From NCBI GenBank assembly GCA_017555585.1, contig JAFZGA010000005.1, forward strand, positions 38,656 to 102,655: a stretch of DNA of 64,000 nucleotides. The letters are read 5' to 3'. This DNA comes from Bacteroidaceae bacterium (GTDB lineage: Bacteria > Bacteroidota > Bacteroidia > Bacteroidales > Bacteroidaceae). The translations under genes were made by a program, and so were the position numbers. Of the stretch, positions 24,418 to 34,012 are shown one piece after another. Position 1 is the stretch's first letter; the number at the start of each line of letters is the position of its first letter. The notes under the pieces were generated by a model, which had not been told where the DNA came from, did not search any database, and worked only from the letters and a program-made list of their open reading frames with translations.

Positions 24418-26657
24418 TTTGCTTCTTTTTTAAGTTTGTACTCAATTCTTGCGTTGTCGAGCAACTGCTTGTGTGTTATGCGGTATCCGCTTGCCTTACC
24501 GTTAAGCGAGATGTTCTCGATGTAGTGGCTGTCGGCTGTAGGGCGTTTGCACTCTATGTTTATCTCGCTTTGCGGTGTAGCAATCTTTATCTTGTCGAAC
24601 ACCGGTGTTGTGAGGGTGTATGTCGGTTCACCCGGACAGTCAGGGTACAAACCCATCATTGAGAATACAGCCCATGCCGACATAGTACCGGTATCGTCAT
24701 TGCCCGGTATGCCGTCAGGTGCATTCTTGTAGTGGTTGTCGAGAATCTTCTTTACCTCTTTCTGTGTGCGCCACTCCTCTCCTTTGAAACGGCTGAACAG
24801 ATAGGCGTATACGATGTCCGGCTCATTTGCAGGGTCGTAATTGTCGTTGTCGAAAACACCTTGCAGGCTCTTTATGAAACCCTGTTTGCCACCCATCAGC
24901 TTGGTCAAGCCTTTAATGTCGTGTGGAACGGCAAATGTGTAGCACCATGCCGATGCCTCATGGAATCCTGGCACATTCTCGAAGTTCTTTCCTGTTGCCG
25001 GGTCGAAATCACCAAGGAATTCACCCTCTTTTGTCAGTGGACGCAATGTGCCGTGCTCTTTACAGAAGTATCTGCGGTAGCTCTGTGAACGTTTCAGGAA
25101 CTCTTTTGCGCGTGCCTTGTCACCCAATGAGTCGGCGAGCTGTGCTATCGCATAGTCTGCTGAACAGTATTCAAGTGCATGTGAAACAGAGTTGTCGCCC
25201 GAAAGGTCGTTCGAGAAATACCATAGTGGAATATAGCCCTTTTCGATATACGGGTCGATGTCGGGGCGGATAAGGTTCTCTGCACCCTTTGTCGTGGCAG
25301 ATTTGAGCATAGCTTCGTATGCTGTACTGATATCGAAATCACGCAGTCCCTTTATCCAACTGTCGGCAATGACAATGGCTGCAGGGTCGCCCTCCATAGT
25401 GAATGTCTCACGTCCGAAAAGTTCCCAACGTGGTAACCAACCCCAATCCTCATACATGCCGACCATGGTACGTAGCATGTCGGTCTGTCGTTCGGGGTAT
25501 ACAAGTGTCAGCAGCTGATGCAGGTTGCGGTATGTGTCCCATAACGAGAATACAGTGTAACGGGTGTAGTCGCTTCTGCCTACTTCGCCGTTCTCCATCT
25601 TTGGATATTCTCCGTTTACATCGCTGATGATGCTCGGATGTATCAGTGCATGGTAAAGGGCTGTGTAGAATATTGTCTGCTGGTCGGCTGTTCCACCCTC
25701 GATGCGTATGCGTGAAAGGTCGCTGTTCCAATGTTCTACGGCATTGGCATACACTTCGTCAAAACTCTTTCCGCCCTGTTCGGCCTCAAGGTTTTCACGG
25801 GCATTCTCTATTGACACGAACGATACTCCAATCTGTACTGTAATCTGCTCGTTGTCGGCAAGGTTATCGTAACAGAAACGGTAACCGATGTTGTCACCGG
25901 CAATTTCGCGGTAATAGTTCTCGTACAGCTTGTATGTTCCGTCATCAGGTGTCCATTCTGCCTCGACTCCTGTAAGCAACGGTTGGAATTTCCATGCACC
26001 TTCGCTTGTAGGAGCTTTTGATACGCGCATTATAAAATATATGGGGAATACGGCCTGGGTGGTGTAGCAGAATGTACCGAGCAGTTTGAAACCCTCGATT
26101 TCAGTACTGTTCACACGGCGTACCATAGCACCGCATTCGTTGGACAATCCCTGACCCAGATTCAGAATGATATTTCCTTTTCCTGCCGGGAATGTGTATC
26201 GCTCACACGATGTGCGTGTTGTTGCTGTTACCTCTGTCCTTATTCCATATTTGGTCAACATGTTGCTGTAATATCCCGGTGATGCCTTCTCGTCGGTGTA
26301 TTCCGAACCGTAGCTGAAATAGTTTACGTCAAGTTCGCCGGAAGTCGGCATTACGAGCAGTGACGATGCTTCAGGGCATCCCACACCGCTCAATGCTACG
26401 TGTGCATAACCGGTAAAGAACTTGTTGTTGTATTCATATGGTGCCGACCACCAGCGGTTGTCCTTGTCAAAAACGTTCAGGTCCGATCCCATAACGTTGA
26501 ACGGTACAACCGACATCATGCCGTTGGGTGTCACCGCACCGGGGTTGGTCGTTCCGAAATTGGTCGTTCCAATGAAAGGATTTACCAGCTCGGACGGCTT
26601 CTGTGCCACTGCAAGTGCCGACACAAACAACAATGTCAAAAGCAATATCTTTTTCAT
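24414..26657 (-). CDS. GH92 alpha-mannosidase, periplasmic
   Basis: 747 aa from the start MKKILLLTLLFVSALAVAQ; I prefer this to the Met eight codons upstream because it leaves a normal signal peptide and a 4-nt gap to the ROK gene. No lipobox, so a soluble periplasmic location is inferred. Family hallmarks: LVNPFIGTTNFGTTNPGAV, FSLWDTYRNLHQL, AIVIADSWIKG and the C-terminal GNDDTGTMSAWAV block. The segment GFHEASAW contains a His-Glu pair at a place where, from memory, such a pair has been tied to alpha-1,2 specificity; treat that as a hint only. It differs enough from the neighbouring GH92 to suggest a different linkage. Confidence 0.92.
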   Translation of the reverse strand: MKKILLLTLLFVSALAVAQKPSELVNPFIGTTNFGTTNPGAVTPNGMMSVVPFNVMGSDLNVFDKDNRWWSAPYEYNNKFFTGYAHVALSGVGCPEASSLLVMPTSGELDVNYFSYGSEYTDEKASPGYYSNMLTKYGIRTEVTATTRTSCERYTFPAGKGNIILNLGQGLSNECGAMVRRVNSTEIEGFKLLGTFCYTTQAVFPIYFIMRVSKAPTSEGAWKFQPLLTGVEAEWTPDDGTYKLYENYYREIAGDNIGYRFCYDNLADNEQITVQIGVSFVSIENARENLEAEQGGKSFDEVYANAVEHWNSDLSRIRIEGGTADQQTIFYTALYHALIHPSIISDVNGEYPKMENGEVGRSDYTRYTVFSLWDTYRNLHQLLTLVYPERQTDMLRTMVGMYEDWGWLPRWELFGRETFTMEGDPAAIVIADSWIKGLRDFDISTAYEAMLKSATTKGAENLIRPDIDPYIEKGYIPLWYFSNDLSGDNSVSHALEYCSADYAIAQLADSLGDKARAKEFLKRSQSYRRYFCKEHGTLRPLTKEGEFLGDFDPATGKNFENVPGFHEASAWCYTFAVPHDIKGLTKLMGGKQGFIKSLQGVFDNDNYDPANEPDIVYAYLFSRFKGEEWRTQKEVKKILDNHYKNAPDGIPGNDDTGTMSAWAVFSMMGLYPDCPGEPTYTLTTPVFDKIKIATPQSEINIECKRPTADSHYIENISLNGKASGYRITHKQLLDNARIEYKLKKEAK

Positions 26658-26661
26658 AGTC

Positions 26662-27762
26662 TCATCTCTTGTCAAGTTCACTCAATGCAAATGCGTATGC
26701 TCCAACTGAAACAGCTTTGCTTGCTCCCAATTTTGAGATTGCAATACCTATGCGCTTGCGGCTGTCGTAATCGACATAACGCTCCTCACCGTAAACCTTG
26801 ACTTTCTTTACTTCTCCCTGTGCGAACTGTGTGAATTCTGCATCGTCTTCAAGGTTATATACGTTCATCTGTACAAGGTTTACCTCGTCACCGCCGAGTG
26901 TACGTAGTTTTGATCGCATCTCTTGGAGCAGTGCAGGCATTATCCAATGGCTTGCCGCAGAGACACCTCCTCCGATTACCACAAGACCGTCTATGATTGT
27001 TACGGCAGCAGATATTGCAGCACCGGCTACGCGGCCGAGTGAAGCAAAGGCTTCACGTGCAGCTTCTACATCTCCTTCGCGCTTGCCGTCAGCAATTTCG
27101 CATATATCCTTTGGTGTGAGTCCGTGGTTCATATTTCCGCTCTTCTCTCCATATACGCGACAAACGGCACGTATGGCTACACCATCTTCTACGATTACGT
27201 CCGGCATGTCGGGGTGGCGCAGACAGAATGTCTCTACGCATGAGTTGTCACCGCGGTTGAGTCTGCCATCAATGACAACGCCGATGCCGAAGCCTGTTCC
27301 CAATGTGTATCCAATCAGGTTCTTATACTGCTTGTTCGAACCAAGTTCTACAAGGCGGTTGTTAATCTCGGGCAGTGCACCGCAGAGAGCCTCTCCGTAT
27401 GCGAAAAGGTCACCATCATTGTTTATGAAAACGGGAACTCCGAACTCCTTCTCAAGGAAAGCACCAAGAGCCACACCGTCGCGGAACGATGGGAAATTCG
27501 GTAAGAAACCTCCGATAATGCCGTTTGGATAGTCTGCAGGGCCGGGGAATGCAAAGCTTATTGCAACCGGTTTCTCTTCGAGCTTGTCGAAAACCTGTGC
27601 AAAGCCGTTCTTCATATTCTGCAGGCACAGGTCAAGATCGTGTGCCATAGATGGAACAGAAACGGGGTCGATGATGAATTCGCCAGCTCTCATTGCTCCA
27701 AAAACGAAATTTGTACCACCTGCGTCGAGTGTGGCAACAATACGGTTGTCAGTCTTGTACAT
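26662..27762 (-). CDS. ROK-family sugar kinase
   Basis: 366 aa, cytosolic. The ATP-binding start TLDAGGTNFVFG, the sugar-binding FAFPGPADYPNGIIGG, the catalytic-base block FINNDGDLFAYGE and the C-terminal VVIGGGVSAA glycine motif mark the ROK (repressor, ORF, kinase) family. There is no DNA-binding domain, so it is a kinase rather than a repressor. The usual ROK zinc motif CxCGxxGC is absent; the equivalent region reads CVETFCLRHPD. Context between mannosidases and near a mannoside phosphorylase points to mannose, ManNAc or GlcNAc as substrate. That is inference. It lies 12 nt after the GH5 gene. Confidence 0.88.
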   Translation of the reverse strand: MYKTDNRIVATLDAGGTNFVFGAMRAGEFIIDPVSVPSMAHDLDLCLQNMKNGFAQVFDKLEEKPVAISFAFPGPADYPNGIIGGFLPNFPSFRDGVALGAFLEKEFGVPVFINNDGDLFAYGEALCGALPEINNRLVELGSNKQYKNLIGYTLGTGFGIGVVIDGRLNRGDNSCVETFCLRHPDMPDVIVEDGVAIRAVCRVYGEKSGNMNHGLTPKDICEIADGKREGDVEAAREAFASLGRVAGAAISAAVTIIDGLVVIGGGVSAASHWIMPALLQEMRSKLRTLGGDEVNLVQMNVYNLEDDAEFTQFAQGEVKKVKVYGEERYVDYDSRKRIGIAISKLGASKAVSVGAYAFALSELDKR

Positions 27763-27774
27763 AGTTATAGGTTT

Positions 27775-29064
27775 TTATCTGTTTAATGCTTGAGTATATT
27801 CTTTAATTACATTTATAGTTGTAGTGTCATTGTCAAATACCGAGTACCAGCCCTGTGGCTCATGTGGCGGATCGCACAGATAGTCGTCACCCTGTTGCCA
27901 AACAAGTTCCCGAGGACGACCTTTTCCGCCCCAACCCCAAAAATTGCACCCTGCAATGCGGTCGCTCTCCAGTACTCGTTCAAATATATAACGGTAGAAG
28001 ATGTCACGGCTGTCTGTCGGGATTCCGGTTCCTGATTCGTTGTTCTTGCGTGAATATCCGAATTCCTCGATTACAATAGGTTTGCCTATGCGTTCTGCAA
28101 GTCTGATATGTTCGTCGATGTATTTTCCGCTCTCCAGACAGGCATTGCCTATTCCTATGTCAGGGTTTGAACGTGGTGCCCAACCCCAATTTACGGGCCA
28201 TATATGGATTGTTATATAATCGATGTTCTTGTCGGCATGAATCCTTTCGCATAGCTCCATGTCGACTTCGCAACCGATATATCCCTCACTTCCGGTAGAT
28301 ACAAGATGGTTCGGGTCTATGCTTTTGATTATGCTTGCAGCCTTTGCTATCCATGTGGCGAAAAGCTCTTTGTTGTCGGGTGAGAATGGTCGCGGCTCGT
28401 TGCATAGCTGCCATGCCATAATAGCAGGCTCGTCTTTATAGCTGCGGCCCGTTATGCTGTTCTTGCGTGAAACAATCTGTCTGATATAATCATAATACAT
28501 ATTGAGTGCTGTCGTGTCGCGCGAGAAGTTTGCGCAATAATCGACATAGCTGCTGTAACCTCCGGGCACATTGGTGTTCGGCGAATCTCCATATCCGCAT
28601 TGTTTCAGGTAGAATCCATATCCGCCGCTCCAGTCCCATGCGTTGTTCAGGTATATTACAGCGTCCATACCTCGCTTTTCGAGTTCTGCGATGGTGAAGT
28701 CCAGTCCTGCAAGCAGAGTGTCGTTCAGGGTTCCGGGTGCTGTCTGCATAAATGGCTTTGCGGGATTGGCAAGCAAACTTCCTGCGTCAGGGCCTGAAAG
28801 TATACGCAAGTTTGTGACACCAAGCTCTTTCAGGTTGTCAAGTTCCTTGCAGAGCCTTGCTCTGTCACCTCCTTCACCTGTTGAGCCCAATATGGAAGCA
28901 TACCATAGATTCGTTCCGATATAACGGTATGGCTTTCCATCTTTCTGAAAACCAGTTGTGTCTGCTGTTATGAAATTATGGGCCATGTAGCCGCTTTCTC
29001 CTCTATTGCAGCCACCGGCAATGAATATGATGGCCATAGTCAGTAATAAAGAAATCTTTTTCAT
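27775..29064 (-). CDS. GH5 family beta-mannanase-like lipoprotein
   Basis: 429 aa with a lipobox (AGGC). The sequence resembles GH5 subfamily 7 endo-beta-1,4-mannanases: YRYIGTNLWYASILGS at the start of the barrel, YLNNAWDWSGGYGFYL, the acid/base glutamate in WQLCNEPR, IHIWPVNWGW and the nucleophile glutamate in IVIEEFGYSR. Both catalytic residues are intact. Membrane anchoring suggests hydrolysis of beta-mannoside bonds at the cell surface or in the periplasm. Its place at the head of the ROK-GH92-GH92 run ties it to mannose-containing glycans. It may act on the beta-mannosyl unit of the N-glycan core or on plant mannan; I cannot tell which. Confidence 0.88.
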   Translation of the reverse strand: MKKISLLLTMAIIFIAGGCNRGESGYMAHNFITADTTGFQKDGKPYRYIGTNLWYASILGSTGEGGDRARLCKELDNLKELGVTNLRILSGPDAGSLLANPAKPFMQTAPGTLNDTLLAGLDFTIAELEKRGMDAVIYLNNAWDWSGGYGFYLKQCGYGDSPNTNVPGGYSSYVDYCANFSRDTTALNMYYDYIRQIVSRKNSITGRSYKDEPAIMAWQLCNEPRPFSPDNKELFATWIAKAASIIKSIDPNHLVSTGSEGYIGCEVDMELCERIHADKNIDYITIHIWPVNWGWAPRSNPDIGIGNACLESGKYIDEHIRLAERIGKPIVIEEFGYSRKNNESGTGIPTDSRDIFYRYIFERVLESDRIAGCNFWGWGGKGRPRELVWQQGDDYLCDPPHEPQGWYSVFDNDTTTINVIKEYTQALNR

Positions 29065-29094
29065 TGTTGTTCTGCTGAATTGTTGTGCTGTTTG

Positions 29095-29102
29095 CGAAGA
29101 TA
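29095..29102 (-). promoter_or_regulatory. Putative -7 element of the GH5-ROK-GH92-GH92 operon
   Basis: The minus strand reads TATCTTCG, one base from TAnnTTTG, about 30 nt before the GH5 start. The same octamer recurs upstream of the genes at 59472 and 63340. Confidence 0.45.
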
Positions 29103-29162
29103 CTAAATAGAATCAATATTATATTTATTTTTTAAATATTTTATATCAATAAATAAAAAAGA

Positions 29163-29196
29163 AAGAGGTTGCGCTTTACACACAACCTCTTTTGCT
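29163..29196 (-). terminator. Terminator of the GH130 gene
   Basis: AAAGAGGTTG and CAACCTCTTT form a 10-bp stem around an 11-nt loop, 18 nt past the GH130 stop. On the minus strand it is followed by CTTTTTTATTT, a good U tract. It separates the GH130 transcript from the GH5 operon. Confidence 0.75.
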
Positions 29197-29213
29197 GTAT
29201 TGCTTTTTTACAA

Positions 29214-30185
29214 TTATTCGCAGCTGTTTTTCTTCATGAAATCGATGATTTCCGAGATGTAGCCGAAAGCCATGCCAACAACAGTATCGGCGGCACCGTA
29301 ATATACTGCAACCTTGTCGCCATCGTTGAGTGCGGCGCAAGGGAATACTACATTGGGTACATCGCCCATAAGCTCGTATGGCGCGGCAGGTGCTAACAGA
29401 TATGGCTGTGTGCGGTATAGGACTTTCGATGGGTCGTTCTTGTCGAGCAGTGCGGCACCCATTGAGTAGCGGAAACCGTTACATGTAGTTATTACACCAT
29501 GATAGAAAAGCAACCATCCCTCGTCGGTGAGAATGGGTACTGAACCGGCACCGATCTTGGTGCACTGCCATGCGCTGATGGGGAATGGGGTGGCTTTCAT
29601 TACAGAACGGTGTTCACCCCAATATTTCATATCCGGGCTGTAGCTGAGATAAATATCACCGAAAGGTGTGTGTCCGTTGTCGCTTGGACGGCTCAGCATC
29701 GCATATTTTCCGTTGATTTTTTCAGGGAAAAGTACACCGTTGCGGTTGAATGGGAGGAATGCGTTCTCGCACTGGAAGAACTCTTTGAAATCGAATGTAT
29801 AGCCGATACCGATGGTTGGTCCGTGATATCCGTTGCACCATGTTATCCAATAGCGGTCCTCAATCCATGTAACGCGTGGGTCGTACTTGTATTCCGATTC
29901 GATCATGTCGGTGTTTCCGGCTTTGAATACAATAGGTTCATGTTCTATCTCCCAATTTATACCGTCCTTGCTGAATCCAGCAAAGATGTTCATCTGTACC
30001 GATTTGTTATCGCAACGGAATACACCTGCGTATCCATCACCGAAAGGTACTACTGCGCTATTGAACACGCTGTTTGAGGTTGGTATGGCGTAGCGGTCAA
30101 TGACCGGGTTCTTTGAATATCGCCACATTACATCGGTGCAGCCTTCGGGACGCTCTTCCCAAGGCATGTTGATTTTCTTGTTCAT
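29214..30185 (-). CDS. GH130 beta-1,4-mannosyl phosphorylase (N-glycan core type)
   Basis: 323 aa, no signal peptide, cytosolic. GH130 enzymes cleave beta-mannosides with inorganic phosphate to alpha-mannose-1-phosphate. The N-terminus ([16 protein letters not shown], then [20 protein letters not shown]) and the central [20 protein letters not shown] block, which carries the catalytic aspartate, closely resemble my memory of the gut enzymes UhgbMP and BT1033. Those belong to subfamily GH130_2 and act on beta-Man-1,4-GlcNAc from the N-glycan core. The match supports that substrate, but mannan-derived mannobiose remains possible. It has its own terminator, so it is a separate transcript from the GH5 operon that it precedes. 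Confidence 0.92.
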   Translation of the reverse strand: MNKKINMPWEERPEGCTDVMWRYSKNPVIDRYAIPTSNSVFNSAVVPFGDGYAGVFRCDNKSVQMNIFAGFSKDGINWEIEHEPIVFKAGNTDMIESEYKYDPRVTWIEDRYWITWCNGYHGPTIGIGYTFDFKEFFQCENAFLPFNRNGVLFPEKINGKYAMLSRPSDNGHTPFGDIYLSYSPDMKYWGEHRSVMKATPFPISAWQCTKIGAGSVPILTDEGWLLFYHGVITTCNGFRYSMGAALLDKNDPSKVLYRTQPYLLAPAAPYELMGDVPNVVFPCAALNDGDKVAVYYGAADTVVGMAFGYISEIIDFMKKNSCE

Positions 30186-30221
30186 ATGTTTTGATTGTTA
30201 TAGGTTTTTCATATTCTGCCG

Positions 30222-30229
30222 TAAAGATA
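30222..30229 (-). promoter_or_regulatory. Weak candidate -7 element for GH130
   Basis: The minus strand reads TATCTTTA, 7 of 8 bases of the consensus, about 37 nt before the GH130 start in the divergent gap with the SlyD-type gene. Confidence 0.35.
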
Positions 30230-30333
30230 TACATATTATCCAAAACAGATTGGTTTTCTTAATGAAATAATGCGTGAATCGTGAAATTAAACTGTGCTGT
30301 AATTGTCTGTATGTTCTTTTTCGTTGTTAATGG

Positions 30334-30363
30334 TTTGGATTTTGTAAACAATTATTATATTTG
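30334..30363 (+). promoter_or_regulatory. Consensus promoter of the SlyD-type gene
   Basis: TTTG at 30334-30337 and TATATTTG at 30356-30363 are 18 nt apart, an almost ideal Bacteroidota promoter. Transcription should start near 30370, which would leave no leader for an ATG at 30372 and supports the start at 30387. Confidence 0.75.
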
Positions 30364-30386
30364 CGGATTAAATGCAAATTATAAAC

Positions 30387-30956
30387 ATGGAAACAACAAA
30401 CAAATATTTGAGAGTGGCATACACTTTGGTGTCACACCGTAATGGTGAGTGTGAGGAAGTTGAGAAGACAACACGTGAGCAACCTTTTGCTTTTTTGACA
30501 GGTGTAGGTTATACTCTCGATGCTTTTGAGGAGAATCTTAAGGACCTTAAGAAAGGTGATACATTCGACTTTACAATACCGTTTGCCGATGCTTATGGTG
30601 AATATGATCCTGACCATGTGCAGGATTTTGACCGAGAAGTTTTTACTATTGACGGCAAGTTCGATTCTGCACATATATATACAGGCAATGTCGTGGAGAT
30701 GATGCGTGCCGACGGTTCTCCTATTCTTGGTACAGTGAAGGAGGTTACACCTCTGAAAGTTACAATGGATTTCAATCATCCGTTGGCAGGTTGTGATCTT
30801 CAGTTTGTGGGTAATGTTGTAGAGGCACGTCCTGCAAAGGAGTCTGAACTCAAGAAGTTCTATGATTCTTTGAAGGCGTCATGCAGTGGTTGTAGCGGTT
30901 GCAACGGAGGTAGTTGCGGCGGTGATGGCGGTTGCAGCGGTGGCTGTTGTCATTAA
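30387..30956 (+). CDS. SlyD-type FKBP peptidyl-prolyl isomerase with Cys-rich metal tail
   Basis: 189 aa from the start METTNKYLRVAYTL. The FKBP domain is split by an IF (chaperone) domain, as in SlyD: the N-terminal FKBP strand, then FAFLTGVGYTLDAFEENL and FDFTIPFADAYGEYDP, the inserted domain at about 70-120, then MDFNHPLAGCDLQFVGNVV. The last 25 residues are almost only Cys, Gly and Ser with a final His, about nine cysteines, and should bind Ni or Zn as the SlyD tail does. It may help metal delivery as well as folding. I chose 30387 over 30372 because of the promoter position. aroC follows 22 nt downstream and may be co-transcribed. Confidence 0.9.
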   Translation: METTNKYLRVAYTLVSHRNGECEEVEKTTREQPFAFLTGVGYTLDAFEENLKDLKKGDTFDFTIPFADAYGEYDPDHVQDFDREVFTIDGKFDSAHIYTGNVVEMMRADGSPILGTVKEVTPLKVTMDFNHPLAGCDLQFVGNVVEARPAKESELKKFYDSLKASCSGCSGCNGGSCGGDGGCSGGCCH

Positions 30957-30978
30957 TAGTCAAGAACAATACTAAGCA

Positions 30979-32061
30979 ATGAATAGCATAGGTCGGCTTT
31001 TGAGTCTTACGACGTTTGGTGAATCGCATGGTGTTGCCATAGGTGGAGTGCTTGATGGCTTTCCGTCTGGCGTGGCTGTTGATGAGGATTTTGTTGCCGC
31101 AGAAATGGCCCGTCGTAGGCCTGGTCAGAGTGCTGTGACAACTGCGAGACAAGAACAGGATAAAGTGGAATTCCTTTCAGGGATTTTCGAGGGGCGTACA
31201 ACGGGTACACCGATAGCCTTTATCATAAGAAACGATAATACCCGCAGTGGCGACTATGACAATATGCGTGACGTGTATCGTCCTTCTCATGCCGATTATG
31301 TCTATGATTACAAGTATGGTTTGCGTGACCATCGTGGTGGTGGTCGTTCTTCGGCACGTGAAACGGCTGTCAGAGTGTGTGCCGGAGCTTTAGCCAAATT
31401 AGCTTTGAAAGAGTTGGGTATAACCGTACAGGCATACACTTCGCAAGTCGGTGGCATAAAGCTTGATAAAAGATACGTTGATTACGATTTGTCATTGGCT
31501 GAAAGTAATATAGTGCGTTGTCCCGATGCCGGCAAGGCTAAAGAGATGGAAGAGCTGATACTCGACGTGAAACGTCAGGGAGATACAGTCGGCGGTGTCG
31601 TTACATGCGTAGTGAAAGGTGCTCCGGCAGGGCTTGGTGAGCCGTTGTACGGCAAACTGACATCCTCATTGGCTCATGCGATGCTGTCTATAAATGCTGT
31701 CAAAGGCTTTGAATACGGAAATGGATTTGAGGCTGCTTCTGGTCGTGGTTCGGAACAGAACGATCTGTTTTATCGCAATGGTGATACCATTGCAACACGT
31801 ACGAACAACAGCGGCGGTATACAGGGTGGCATATCCAATGGAAATGATATCTATTTCAGGGTTGCTTTCAAGCCTGTGGCAACGTTACTTATGGAGCAGG
31901 AAACTGTTACAAGCGCCGGTGAAGAGACTAAATTGCTTGCACACGGCCGTCATGATCCATGTGTCGTTCCGCGTGCCGTACCCGTAGTAGAGGCAATGGC
32001 CTCTCTTGTGCTTCTTGATAGCTATCTGCTTGATCGCTCAAGAGCAGGATTGTTCGTGTGA
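30979..32061 (+). CDS. aroC: Chorismate synthase
   Basis: 360 aa, cytosolic. It makes chorismate from 5-enolpyruvylshikimate-3-phosphate by 1,4-elimination and needs reduced FMN. Signatures: [18 protein letters not shown] at the N-terminus, [43 protein letters not shown] in shortened form, and the C-terminal [18 protein letters not shown]. The length matches the family. It lies 22 nt after the SlyD-type gene and 28 nt before a membrane protein gene. The other shikimate gene here, aroK, is 28 kb away on the opposite strand. Confidence 0.96.
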   Translation: MNSIGRLLSLTTFGESHGVAIGGVLDGFPSGVAVDEDFVAAEMARRRPGQSAVTTARQEQDKVEFLSGIFEGRTTGTPIAFIIRNDNTRSGDYDNMRDVYRPSHADYVYDYKYGLRDHRGGGRSSARETAVRVCAGALAKLALKELGITVQAYTSQVGGIKLDKRYVDYDLSLAESNIVRCPDAGKAKEMEELILDVKRQGDTVGGVVTCVVKGAPAGLGEPLYGKLTSSLAHAMLSINAVKGFEYGNGFEAASGRGSEQNDLFYRNGDTIATRTNNSGGIQGGISNGNDIYFRVAFKPVATLLMEQETVTSAGEETKLLAHGRHDPCVVPRAVPVVEAMASLVLLDSYLLDRSRAGLFV

Positions 32062-32089
32062 CATACAAGATATTATAATGTAATTTAAC

Positions 32090-34012
32090 ATGACTGATAC
32101 TATGCCAAATAATAAGATTTCAAAATTGGGTGGTATGCTTCGGAGCCTTAAAACTATTCCGTTGCTTTTTTTTGTCGGTTTGTGGATCGTACTTTCTACA
32201 TATGAATCGGCATTGCTGTTTCGTATCAACGAACTCTCGGTATTCCTTTTTGACGATCTCTTTTTTGAGAGTATGATGTCAAAGCCTGCAGGCTTCTTGC
32301 ATTATATATCGAGTTTTTTTGTACAATTCTTCTATTATCCCGCCTTGGGTGCAGCAATATATGTAGCATTGCTATATGCTGTATATAAACTTGTTATAAG
32401 CGTCTTTGGCTTGCAAAAGAGCTATAAGCTGCTTGCCTTGCTTCCCGTTCTTGCTCTTTTGGTGAGCAACACACAGTTGGGATATTGGATATTCTACCTT
32501 AAACAGCCAGGATACTGGTATATGGCCCTATTGGCAACATTGCTTTTCCTGCTTGCATTATGGTGCTTCAAGCGCGTAAAAGTAGTGTTGCGTATGTTCT
32601 TTGTTGTTGTATGGGTATTTGTAGGATATCCGCTACTCGGAGCGTATGCTTTGGTTGCAGCCTTTTTGATGGGTTGTTATGACGTTGCAGCATCATTATC
32701 GGAACGCAAAAACATTCTATTGCCGTCGCTTACACTTGCTGTGGCTGTTGTGGCTGCTTGTGCAATTCCTTATGTATACTATTATTGTTACACAAGCGTC
32801 AGTGCTGAACACATGTATGGTGCCGGATTGCCTATAACACAGTGGATAGGTTCTTATGTTGCAAAGGTTGAGCATGAGACATTTTCGTATTGGCACTTTG
32901 TATATCTCTACTGGATTCCGCTTATTTTGCTTTTTTCCTCTTTTGTCGGCTTTTGTGTACTTGTTGCATTGCGTACAAAGTTGCATGACGGAAAGAAAAT
33001 TGAGCGTATCGTTGCTGCATGTGTGGTATTGTCGGCAGCTGTTCTTGTATGTTTGTTCTGGTATAACGATACTAATTTTCGTATTGAAAACAAACAGAAT
33101 AATGCCATGTGGGAGTGTAAATGGCGTGATGTTGCCGAGTATGCAAGAGATACAGAGAAAACTACGCGTCAGATAGTACTGAACAAGAATATAGCTTTGT
33201 TTAAGCTTGGTACAGCCAGCAACGAAATGTTTTCATATCCTGACGGAAGTTCGGATATTCTCGCGCCTATGCCGGTGCATTTGACACAGACCGGTGGTAA
33301 AATGATATATTTCCAATATGGTAAGTTCAACTTCAGCTACCGCTGGTGTATGGAGGATGCTGTGGAGTATGGATGGAGAATAGAGTATCTGAAGCATGCA
33401 GCCCGTTCTATGTTGCTGGCTGGTGAATATCGCCTGGCACAGCGCTATATTGATATCCTGAAGCGTACGATGTTCTATCGTGGTTGGGCCGAAGATTTGG
33501 AAAAATATATACTCGATCCTGCTCTTATAGAAAAAACGAATGAATTTGCAATGCCGTTGCAACTATCATGTTACGAAGATGCTCTTGGTGTCGACGAGTC
33601 TTTTGTCGAGGCTTATCTTACAGGCGAATTCAAATATATTTCGGATAAGCCGACCCTGCTTTATATAGAGGTGGCACTCATGTCTGCTATGATCCGCAAG
33701 GATTCTAAGTTGTTCTGGTATCTGATAGACCGTTATTTTAAGGAGTGTGAACCGACAAGGCTGCCAAGATATTATCAAGAGGCGTTGTTGCTCTTCCTCA
33801 ATATAGATAAAGGCAAGACGGTCAGTGTCTCTCCTGGCTTTGTCGACAAATTTGTTTCTAAGAGTGTTCAACGCAAGTTGGAATCGTTTGTTGCAAGGAC
33901 CAAGAAGTATAAAGGTATGAAAGAAGAGGAGATGGCCAAGTATTTCAAGGATGATTATGCTGATACCTATTTTTATTTCTATTTCTTTGTACGTAAAATC
34001 AAAACAAATTGA
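32090..34012 (+). CDS. Polytopic membrane protein with C-terminal soluble domain (DUF6057-like)
   Basis: 640 aa. About eight or nine membrane helices occupy the first 325 residues (near 23-45, 73-107, 113-130, 142-160, 166-195, 208-235, 270-296 and 307-325). About 310 residues then follow with helical, TPR-like character (for example MLLAGEYRLAQRYIDILKRT). The layout recalls proteins called DUF6057 in Bacteroidales; I am not certain of that name. No enzymatic motif is visible. Its stop overlaps the start of the next gene (TGATG), so the two are probably made together, and the pair may form an envelope complex. Confidence 0.7.
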   Translation: MTDTMPNNKISKLGGMLRSLKTIPLLFFVGLWIVLSTYESALLFRINELSVFLFDDLFFESMMSKPAGFLHYISSFFVQFFYYPALGAAIYVALLYAVYKLVISVFGLQKSYKLLALLPVLALLVSNTQLGYWIFYLKQPGYWYMALLATLLFLLALWCFKRVKVVLRMFFVVVWVFVGYPLLGAYALVAAFLMGCYDVAASLSERKNILLPSLTLAVAVVAACAIPYVYYYCYTSVSAEHMYGAGLPITQWIGSYVAKVEHETFSYWHFVYLYWIPLILLFSSFVGFCVLVALRTKLHDGKKIERIVAACVVLSAAVLVCLFWYNDTNFRIENKQNNAMWECKWRDVAEYARDTEKTTRQIVLNKNIALFKLGTASNEMFSYPDGSSDILAPMPVHLTQTGGKMIYFQYGKFNFSYRWCMEDAVEYGWRIEYLKHAARSMLLAGEYRLAQRYIDILKRTMFYRGWAEDLEKYILDPALIEKTNEFAMPLQLSCYEDALGVDESFVEAYLTGEFKYISDKPTLLYIEVALMSAMIRKDSKLFWYLIDRYFKECEPTRLPRYYQEALLLFLNIDKGKTVSVSPGFVDKFVSKSVQRKLESFVARTKKYKGMKEEEMAKYFKDDYADTYFYFYFFVRKIKTN

